Origin: Archegozetes longisetosus
Lineage: Eukaryota > Arthropoda > Arachnida > Sarcoptiformes > Trhypochthoniidae
DNA length: 64,000 bases
Direction: 5' to 3'
NCBI GenBank assembly: GCA_018873245.2
Contig: JAEMBT020000006.1
Location: 2,297,855-2,361,854, forward strand
Positions 54,421 to 64,000 of this stretch are shown piece by piece. A model generated the notes under the pieces. The model made no database searches, was not told where the DNA came from, and saw only the letters and a program-made list of their open reading frames with translations. Each line of letters opens with the position of its first letter. Positions within the stretch are counted from its first letter, which is position 1. The position numbers and the translations under genes were made by a program.

Positions 54421-57400
54421 AATGGATCTCCTCAGGATTTTACTTTTAATTTCATAAATAATAAAAATAATAATCCTTTTACTTAACAAGAATTTACACT
54501 CAGAAAAACAAAATGTAATGAGATAAATGCATCTAAATTTCAGTGTTTAGGAAATAATGTTTTGAAATCTAAAAGTATCGAATAATATGTTGTCCAGAGT
54601 TAGCTTGGTTGAAAAGTTGACAAACACTATTTATAATAAGAACCAGTTTTACTCTTATACCTTATCTTATGTTATATTGCTGTCTCCTAACACAGGCTTT
54701 TGTCTCTGTCATTATGGACCAGCTCTTCATTCGGTTACTTCTCTATGTAATTGCTTTGATCACTAAAAATGATGGCTTTAAAAGAGAGTGAGAGAAAGGG
54801 GGACCTAAAGGGGATAAAAATCAAGAGTAATACCAATGATGATAGCAATCAAATGGTAACTTATATAATGTTTTTCTCTAAACTTTTCTAAAGCCTTGTT
54901 CTGTATTCTGTTCACAATATCCGTGGGAACTACTGATGTCTCCTATTTCTAGGCCTCTTAAAACTTATGCTAATTTGAGCACTAATTAAAAATAAAAAGA
55001 AAATCTTCTCTCTATTCGTATGAAAACATTAAAACGTTTTTTCATGAAAATAAAGTGTTTAGCACTTAAAGAAGCCCCAAATTGTGGTTTCATTTAATTT
55101 TAATACTTTTGAGTGTATGAGAAAATTATAGTACTTTTCAGGTTATTAAATGTGAGACTCATTTATGAAAAGCATTTATTATAGTTGTAGTTATTTTTTC
55201 TCCTCATATATAATTGGTTTTAGACTAAATTAAAACTGTATGTCAAACTAATTCTTGCACACATTTCTTAAACTGTTTGATAAATTGATTTAAATCACAC
55301 CATAAGATCTATTTAATATATTGTCCACTATTTTACTAAGGGTAATTAAGCGATTAAAAGTTTAAATGTTAGTCTACTTACAGGATGTGATAGTTTGATG
55401 ATAAGCAAAACTTTTATTTTATTTTACTATCACTCTCCGACAGCTCAACTCAAGCAAATCAACTGTTGTCCTGATTTGATTACAGGCACTAATCAATGAC
55501 TAATCAGGAAACGTAATCATTTGTTTTAACAATTATTTATTATACAATTGTCTAATTAATAGTAAAATTGAATTTAGTGTACTTTCGATTGAACACACTT
55601 TTCCTATTCATTGATCTAAATAAACAAATTGACTAAACATAATGTTAAGAAGGACAAAAAGTACAATTAAGTTTAGGAAAAAACTATTTTTTACCAACCT
55701 TTTCATCCATTAATACTTTCCAAATACTTCGTTTCCAAGGAGTTCTTCGGATATTTATCGCAAATCAATACTATAATTCATTCTTAAGATTGAAAACCTT
55801 TTAAGTTGAAAAAAGAGCCAAAAGATATGTATTTAGTAAGAAAGTTGAATCATTTTTTACAGAGTTTTTCCTTCACTGAACTGACTAATAATTGACAGCA
55901 ATTAGTCAAAAATACAGCAATTCGTTAATGTTTGAATAAAATTCTGCCAATCCTGTCGGAAAAGAATTTTTCATTTTTATCCTCTTGATTCTAGCACAGG
56001 TTTCCACTAATTTGTTTTGTTTTGTTATCTCTTCAAATAGAAGCTCCATTTCTCATACTCTTATGCAAAGTGATATTTCATATTTTTTGCTAATTTATCT
56101 TATTATCTATAAAATAAGTTTCACAAGCAAGTGTATGTATAAATAAAATAAAAATCAGTGTATTTATTTTATTTTATTTTTAATCGATAAAACTTATCAA
56201 AACTCACTTATTTTGCTAATTTGTAAATAAAAAATTTGTTTTTTTTCAACCTACTAATGCAAAATTTAGATGCTTGAGCTTAAAACTTGAGCTTTACAGC
56301 AAAAAAAATTAATATCGACGCTCGGGGCTCAAGATTCATTTGCCTCCGAGCATTTCCGTCTTGAGCTCAATATCCGAATCAATCAGTTCCCAAAGAATTA
56401 TAATGAGCTGCAGAGTTGATCATTTTGATTGGTGACAAGTTTTGATGTGAAAATTAACTGTTGACTTGATTAATTTCCATAATGAAATTTAGAATAGATA
56501 AATTCTAAATGTTTTCTGTAACGAATAAGTGCTTAAAGTTGGGTATGATTTTATCATTAGATCAGAACTCAAGCTTAACTTCAATCTAGTTTATGGCATC
56601 AATTTGAACCATGAAATTCCGGATAAAAATAAAACTTCAGCTCAAAACTCATACTAAGATCATTAGATGTCGTAAAGTAGAAATTACAACGATTAGAGGA
56701 AATCGATTGACATCTAAGTTATAACTCATTAGATAAACATATTTCGTATTACTATATCATAGAAGTTAATCAAATATTGAAATTCAGAGCAGTAGTAAAT
56801 CAGAGCCAGCATTAATAACTGCTTCAGTTGATCTCATAAACAGATGAAATGAATGAAACAGTAAAGGCATTTATCAACAAATCTTAACATAAGATCAATC
56901 TTAAACGCTTCTTTTGCTTATCTCTTTCTCTATAGACATAGACTCTTCTCGTGCTTTTATAAGGCAATCAATTGACAAATGACTGGCTTCTAGTCCGATC
57001 GAACCTTATCATGAAAACTGGTCATCAAAAGATTAGAAAATCGTTTGAATCGACTCCTTATAAGAAATTTGTTCTAAACATTGATGCACTTAATTGTTCG
57101 CTTGAGCGAAATTATCATTTAATGAAATCCTTTTGCGGCGAAAGGAGACAGAGAAACCGAGTTACACTTTTAATATCATAAGTAATGACTTCAAAATAGA
57201 TTTGATCGACTGATAAGTGATTCATTGATTAGAAAAATACCAGTTTTTCGGTAGCGAAATGACCGACGTCTTTCTTGACTTATTTGCTTTTTTAGCATAT
57301 CGCTTCATTGGATTGTATAAAGTTATTAAATTGATAATTATCTCTACAGAAAATTGTCATTTGAATAAGTTTTGATTTGAATATGATACCGAAAACCAAG

Positions 57401-60400
57401 AAAATCTTGATGAAGCGATGAAACACTATTCAAATTAATCAAAGACTAGTAGCTTTCATGTAAACTTGTATTGAGAGTTGTTTAGCATAAGCATTCATAA
57501 GATGCTATATAGAGTACTATTTTTAATGAAATTTTTGCTTTTATGATGCTCTTCATCCTCTTTGAATAGTTTGAATTATGATTAGTTCTGCTTTTGAAAT
57601 GAAATTTTCATGAAAGAAACTCGTTATAAATATTATTTGAGCAAAAGTAAAAGAGAGCAGAATTGAAGTCTATTGAAATTGCGAGTAAGTGTAAGAAAAT
57701 AAAAAATAATAACAAATAGAAAGAAGAAGTGATAGTCGGACCGAAAGTGTAAGCAAATTAAATAATTAGGCGCACAACGAAAAGTATAATAATGGAAAAC
57801 TTGCGTTTAATAGACTTGAATTATATTTGCTTTAAAGCTCTTCAAGTTGAAGTTGCACTTTCAATTATTTCAACGTTTAGATAATTTAAATCAATTTTCA
57901 CAATTAAATTGCTAGAAAAATCAAAACAAAAATTGCATCAATAGCGAGGAAAGAAAGCATCAAAAGGGGAAACTTGAAAGCGAGATAACAATCGACTGAA
58001 CATTGTGCGCACCACTACCAAAATCTGGAGCATTTGCTTCTATTCTCACAAATCAATTATGTCTGAATCAATATTACGTTCACTAATGGTTAACTCTCAT
58101 GAGTGAAATTTACTTTTTAAAGTTTATCTAATCAAATAAAATAAGTACTAAAAATTAAAATATCAAATGAATTGAAAACGTAAGACAAGTATTTTTGAAT
58201 AACAATATAACCTAGTTGTTTTGGCTTACTAATTTAATTACTCATATCATACGAATCCATTTGAATAAATGCCCTAAGCCTTATTGGCAATTACTTAGAT
58301 TTATAAACAACGCATACCTTCAGCTTTAGAAAAATCCATTTTCGAATTGTTGCAATCAACGAACATTAATACAGGAAAATAAACGGAAAATTTATCATAC
58401 TAAACTTTACTATTTAACTTGGGTTATCATTATAATTAAGTTTTTTATCTTGTACTTTCCCATTCATTTCGGTAGTTTTCTCAAATATTGATAGTTTTGC
58501 ATAAATTTCAAGTTTAAGGAAAATATTTTCTAAGAACTAAATTGTTCGGAATTTTCTTGGAAATTTCCTATTGACAAAAAATTGTTGACCAAAATTAATA
58601 TTCTTGTTACATATAAGATGTCGAGTGTTTGAATTTTGGGTGTAGCTTCATTATTGAAATCATTTTTGCTTAACCACTCAAATCTGAACCTTCAATATTG
58701 AAGTCGTTGAACAGAAATAATATTCTTTATAGAACAAAATGAAAAATCATCTTCGTAAGAAGCTGTTAATGAATTTCAAACTGGAATAACAAATGGTTCG
58801 CAATCCTTTCAATTATTATGTAAATTGTATGAGCACTATAATTATCAAAATTAGAATAAAATTCAATTAGAAGTCTAAAAAGAATTTGTGTTCTCAAAGC
58901 AAACATCAAGAATGAATAGAATATTCATATGAGAGCCGCAATTATAAGACATTCAGTGCCATATGACTGATCCACAGCATGACAGCTCTCGATTACGGAT
59001 CCACAGATCAGACCCGGATTCTTGTTATTTAATGAGTGCAATGCACTGATTGTACTTAAAAGCCAGATCATTTAATTTGGGCAATATTATAGGAAACGCT
59101 TTAGAATTAAATTAAATGGGAATATAGTGTGAGAAAACTTTTTCTTATAGACAACTCGGTTGTGCAAAGTTGTCAATTTTATAAGTTTCGTAAAACTCAA
59201 ATTTTGTAATAAGTGTTCGCTAATCATAGCTTATCTGAAGGTATATGAGGTTCAGTTTAATGATAAGAAAGATGGCTTAATGGCTTTTAAATTATCAATT
59301 TTTATGTTAAGCAAAACTTTTCCTAATATGTTATATTACTTTTCGAGCATCAGAACTAATGTCAACAATGATTAAGTTTAGTAATGATATTGGAAGACCT
59401 AAACTTGGATCGACTTAAATGTGATTCATCTGTAGAGACTTACTAAAAATAATAGGAGAATATACTTAACTAACACACATAATATCATTACATTCGCAAA
59501 TATCATTTGTGGTTCAACCAACCGACTATCATAATTGATCATATAATTAACCTGTGCATAGAGTTTACATAAAAAAGCTTTGGATTCTTAGTATTTGCGT
59601 GAATATAAACATTAAATGTTTGAATAGTGAAAATTCTCACATCAATAAAAATGCTGCACAAACCATTATAACATTTGAAGTTTGTTATCTAAAATTTGCC
59701 ACATTAGATCTTATTACGGAGTAATATTAACTTCTATTAAAAATAAGGATAACTATGTTTTCGAGCGATCATCAACAACTAGAACGCGTCCGAGTCAACT
59801 CTGAGCAAAGTTATTGAACATTGATCTCGAGCTATATTATTCTCATTGATTATGCTTCATTCTTAAACGAGTTATTCAATCATATAAAAGCTTGATAGAT
59901 ATGAAAAAGTTACCAAAAATGTTTCTAAACTGTTATTACGAATATTATTATTGTGTAATATATTACTATCATTACTATAATATTGTAGCAAAAGAGAAAA
60001 CTTAAGATGAAGTCATGATTAGATCCATGAATAATAAACTACTTAATGACTTACACGAGTAATTCGGTTAATATTTGCTGACAAAACAATAGATAAGTTA
60101 TTAGAACGCTACAGAATACAAACTTTTCTTAATAATTAATGGACATAATATTTCGATTCAGTTAATTCATTAAGACTTGACAAACAATTATAACTTTTAT
60201 ACTGCGGTTATTTATCTTTTAATCTGATCGTGCGATCTTTTCAAACATTTTATGAGTCGAGAAAAAGAGTTCAAAAAAAATTATTGCAATTATAAACTTA
60301 AGGCTCAGAATTTTTTCACTACAATAAAATAGTTGTGAATTTGCATAATTAATAGTAAAAAGTTTTCATAGAAATATGAGATCGACGATAATGAACGCTC

Positions 60401-61348
60401 TGGTGCGTGAATACATAATAAAAATTGAGGCAAGTCATAGAGCTATAAATCTTTGTTAATTAAAAGTATAAGATAAAACGTAAAAAATAGATTGAAAATT
60501 AATTTGAATAAATTATCTGTAAGTGAGTACATTTTCGTATTCATTATCGAAATATTGCCTGATCGTAAAAATATGACTCATTTAAAGTGTTTATCCAAAG
60601 ACATGTCTCTATTATTAATTAGTCGTAAAGCCGTACCCTAAACTCATTGTAGAGTTTTTTTTATTACTTTTATAACTCGAAAGCTTGAACTTGAAATCAT
60701 TTTTCCAAAAATGTTTTTGAGAAAAAGAGCTCGAGTTTAGGATAGCGTTAGATATTTTTAAACGACTTGTGCAGTTGCAAACATACAAATGCGTAATGCC
60801 AGGGATGAGCATAATATCTCTAAAATCTACTTGAACTTTAAAAAATTATAAAAACAATTTCTACTTGAGTTATGCACTAAAGTCTAGTTAAGATTATAAC
60901 AACTAAACGTTAGATGATAAACTGTATGCACTCGTAGTATTTTTTTACTATAGACACTAAGCTATGAGCGAAATATCTAATCGTAAGCTTCAAAATAAAT
61001 GAGAGGAAATGGTTTTTAAGCTATATTTTTAGTATCTAAGCAATAGATCAGGAAGTATATGAACCATTCATATGATTATTAAGATTATTTCAAACATAAC
61101 CTAGGTTTTGTTACCTTTCAGTAATAAAATATTAGATAAATCTATCATTTATTCTAAAGCAAGAGTAGAATTGAAGCCAAGAGTAATTTAATTTTCGTAG
61201 ATTATAATTATCTTTCGTATCAGAAATATACATAACTTTCAGCACTTTCTCCAGATTTCTATGTTATTCAATTATTTTTAAGATTCATATTTTAGTTGAG
61301 CGCAGGATTTGATTTTATCATATCTTAAAATTTTTTCAAATTAAAAGT

Positions 61349-63514
61349 TTATTCTCTTGTAGTTATTTTCAGAACATAAGCCCATTGAAGAATTTCAGGA
61401 TTTAGCTGAGGAAAGCTAACAAGTGTTCCGCTACCAGATGTCCAAAAGTTAAGATTGCCTTTCACTCCAAGAAGTTGTATAGTGTCAACACGATTGGAAT
61501 CAACGGCACCCAATAATACCTGATTACTCTGTGGCCAATCGAGAACTATTCCATAAACAACATTATCTTTTTGTGTATACCTGAGTGGGTGAATCATTAA
61601 ATAAATTGGTTGTGTTATGGAATTCAGAGTTTAATTAAGATTAAAAAGTAGTTTTATTAGTCTATCACTCGGGTTACCAAATATTTTCAGTGACGGTATC
61701 GTTTTGATGTATCCACGGCTTACTCGCATAGATCGCTTCGCCATTGATTCCGAGCCATGAACCAAATTGTCTCAATCGTTCTTCAAATATAGGAATAATT
61801 CTTCCGTCATGCGTGGGCCCAACATTTATCAACAGATTTCCGCCGCAACTAATTTGTAAGTTTTAGTAAGAATGAAAAGAGAGATAATGATGTTTGAACG
61901 CACCACTAGTTGTTTAAAGTAGGCGTGAGTCAATTATAGTGTTTTATATACCTAACAGTTTCGACTAAGGTTGTAATTAACTCATCAGTAGTCAAAAAAT
62001 CTGCAAGTTGCGCATCACGTCTAAAACCCCACGATCCCTTGTCTATAGTCATAGCGTTCTCCCATTTATGAGCTTGTAAAACTTTTGGATTATAACGATC
62101 TTCACAGCTATAATAGCCACCGTGTTTGCAAGATGTCCCGATACCCCATCGATCGTTTGTAACTACCGTGTCCTTTACTGGGCTAGTCATTTAGAGTTTA
62201 TTATTTTAGGTTATTTTAGTTCTTTTACATTTTGGACTTAATCTTCAAATACCTATCGTTGTAAAGCCAGGCTAAGAAGTCTGTACTGTTCCAGTAGGTA
62301 TCGGGTGCCTCCCAATCGCCATCCGACCAAATCACTTCTGGTTTGTATATGTTCACTAATTCTTCCAATTCTGGTCGAGTTTTAGTCTAATTGAAAAAAT
62401 ATTTTCAAGTTAGACAAACGAAAAGCTGAGAAATCGAACACTTCGAATATGACTGAAGGACGGCTAAGGGGGAGCAAATCGGCACAACCTCATAAAAATC
62501 GAGAGGAGTGTCAAATTGATAGTGCGAGTTGAGATAAATTGAAGTTCGAAAAAACTTTTGGAATACTCCTACTTGTTCAAAAGATACGCCCACTTTTGTA
62601 TAATTGATGTTTAGTCGAATTCTGAATGGACGGAGCTTACTACTGATACCTCTCTTAGGGTTCGGAATATAATCCACTTTTATGTTCTTTGAGACCCTTC
62701 TATGCTCTTCTGTGCGGTCTTGCAGTTGGACCTGCTGGCCAGGCTAGATCTGATCCCAAAAGTTTACGAAAGATCTATTAACGGGTTAATTCATATCCAG
62801 TCATCACCTCAAGTGTACAGCTTGGACAATTAACGGTCCAGGTTGTACTATGATGAGAGTCACGTGTTCAAGCGCGAATATAACCGCGGACGATCTCGAA
62901 GATTGGAAATTAAAATAGATATATTTCATGAACGGGTGGGCGTGGCTCATATATCGATATATTTCGATTCGTCTCGTCGAGTACTATGGACTAGGCCTAT
63001 TACATTATTTTTTACAATACTCCGCCCACTCGCGATTCAACTAAACATTAATTATACAAAAGTGGGCGTATCTCTTGATAGGTGAGTAGGAGTGTCTCAA
63101 AACTTTTTTTTTTGATTCCAATTTATTTCAACTCATACTGTGAATCTGGTCCTTCTATTGATTTTTATGGGGTTGCACCAATTTACTCCCCTTAACCCTG
63201 AAGGACTTATATGAAATCCTCTGAAATGATAATTTCTGATTAAATAATCGACTAGAAGTTTCTTCTAAAGTTCTTCTGAACTTTCTTAGTTAATGTTCTG
63301 ATAGAAATGTGTTAGTTTTTAGCTTAAGTTGGATTTAATGATTTTGTAACTACGCATGAAGTTTGATTGGTATAGACTTTACTTACATTGACAAATCTCT
63401 GTGTTTTCCATGCATTATTTTTATCTTGTAGATAGAGAGGATTAAACCATTCGAACAGTGAGTGATAAACTCCAAATCGAAGGTTAACCTTACGAACGGC
63501 GTCCGCCAAATCAC
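61349..63514 (-). CDS. Alpha-L-fucosidase (GH29), 5' exons outside the window
   Basis: Minus-strand exons: 63387-63514, 62253-62386, 61952-62182, 61678-61848 and 61349-61580, all phase-consistent. The first visible exon starts in phase 1, so upstream exons encoding the signal peptide and the first part of the barrel lie beyond position 64000. Landmarks: [15 protein letters not shown], then [12 protein letters not shown], whose Asp in WSDG is the GH29 nucleophile. Next are [34 protein letters not shown] and [15 protein letters not shown], and finally a beta-sandwich tail. The enzyme removes alpha-L-fucose from glycoproteins, usually in lysosomes or as a secreted enzyme. Its second visible intron (62387-63386) hosts a foldback element. 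Confidence 0.95.
62446..63214. mobile_element. Foldback element with ~190-bp inverted arms in a fucosidase intron
   Basis: Left arm 62446-62636 and right arm 63020-63214 are inverted copies. In both, ttatacaaaagtgggcgtat (or its complement) is identical, and similarity continues across most of the arm. The 383-bp spacer is richer in G+C than the host intron and includes ggtgggcgtgg, echoing the arm motif gtgggcg. No transposase is visible. Short open frames of both orientations share a peptide only because of the repeat. It is likely a non-autonomous foldback transposon. Confidence 0.8.
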
Positions 63515-64000
63515 CTCAGGATTGAAAAAGTTACGTCAAATTACATTTCGTCTCAAAAATAGTTGACAACAAAACTTTACAACATTTTTAAAATGAAAAA
63601 TAATAAAAATGACGCGACACAGTTCATAACTAACTAGTTATCAGTTAGATTAAATTTATAAATTTTCGTAACAAGTTTTGCTCAAATCGGACTGAGTCCT
63701 CAACTTTTACGAGTTTACAATACAAAATATTCTATTAGCTCTTAACAACTTAATTCAATTTTATTAGTTCTCTATTCTTACTAACTATGACTTTATTAAC
63801 TTTTATAAATCATAGTTCAATATATGTGAAGCATTTCTATTATTTGAACCTTCGAGAAATTTTCCCATAAAAAGATTAGACGAAATGTGCAATTTTCATT
63901 TGATCCTAACTGAAATGTCATTCATTTCATATAAGATTATAGTAAAGAATCAATAAAGAATAATAGGAACGACTCTAAATTGTAACTGAATCTGATTCTT
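63515..64000 (-). other. Intron of the fucosidase gene running to the window end
   Basis: A+T-rich sequence without a recognisable fucosidase exon. An acceptor TGAG at 63515-63518 defines its 3' end. The rest of the intron and the upstream exons lie outside. Confidence 0.6.

Larger units (their letters stand above)
49841..61348. other. 11.5 kb gene-poor region upstream of the TEAD gene
   Basis: No exon with recognisable protein homology on either strand; open frames are short and compositionally like random A+T-rich sequence. An (ATT)n tract is at 49897-49928. A 16-bp palindrome is at 52432-52447, a G+C-richer island at about 52683-53165, and a repeat fragment at 54266-54420. The position upstream of a developmental transcription factor suits distal regulatory DNA or 5' untranslated exons, but this is inference. 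Confidence 0.55.

Noticed and set aside
56972..59375. Short frames at 56972-57181 and 59160-59375
   Set aside because: They are under 75 residues, in the gene-poor region, without recognisable domains or plausible partner exons.
62405..63085. Two open frames on opposite strands sharing the peptide [10 protein letters not shown]
   Set aside because: The shared peptide comes from the inverted arms of the foldback element. Neither frame resembles a transposase, and both lie in an intron of the fucosidase gene.

Overview
This is eukaryotic nuclear DNA: strongly A+T-rich, with split genes whose exons join at canonical GT-AG sites, long untranslated gaps and animal-type multidomain proteins. The gene content (a Reeler/spondin protein carrying a Kunitz domain, a scalloped-type TEAD factor, Tudor-SN, GET4, eRF3, an STK11IP-like protein, an animal GT17 glycosyltransferase, a GH29 fucosidase and a secreted glycine-rich protein) points to an arthropod. 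The compact introns and A+T-rich spacers would suit a mite or other arachnid, but the lineage is inference. No prokaryotic operon, virus or CRISPR array was seen.

Layout. 1-10260 (+): a spondin-1-like extracellular matrix protein whose 5' end is not visible. 11720-13821 (-): a calmodulin-like EF-hand protein, with a pogo/Tigger-like MITE in its second intron. 17107-20303 (+): Tudor-SN, complete. 21594-22962 (-): a five-exon phosphonoacetaldehyde-hydrolase-like HAD enzyme with a presequence-like N-terminus. 23575-24938 (+): GET4. 25316-29672 (-): translation termination factor eRF3, with an N-terminal PAM2 motif. 30723-32326 (+): a type II membrane GT17 N-acetylglucosaminyltransferase. 33735-36680 (-): a single-exon STK11IP-like leucine-rich-repeat protein. 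38466-38761 (-): a tiny two-exon gene for an unrecognised secreted peptide. 39583-40260 (-): a secreted glycine-rich repeat protein. 44458-49840 (-): a TEAD/scalloped transcription factor. 49841-61348: an 11.5 kb stretch without a supportable gene. 61349-63514 (-): the 3' part of an alpha-L-fucosidase gene whose 5' exons lie beyond the window.

The genes do not form one pathway. They are mostly independent housekeeping genes (mRNA and translation factors, tail-anchored protein targeting), secretory-pathway genes and one developmental regulator. Adjacent 5' ends suggest shared promoter regions for the HAD enzyme and GET4, and for eRF3 and the glycosyltransferase.

The less ordinary content is: the HAD enzyme; a duplicated block plus paired alternative donors and acceptors just after the TEA domain of the TEAD gene; four inverted-repeat structures (a 164 bp TA-flanked MITE, a 221 bp TTAA-flanked MITE, a ~0.94 kb imperfect palindrome and a ~0.77 kb foldback inside a fucosidase intron); and the unrecognised small secreted peptide. 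Gene models were assembled by hand from reading-frame, splice-site and intron-phase consistency. Conserved exon cores are secure, while microexons and linkers are less so.
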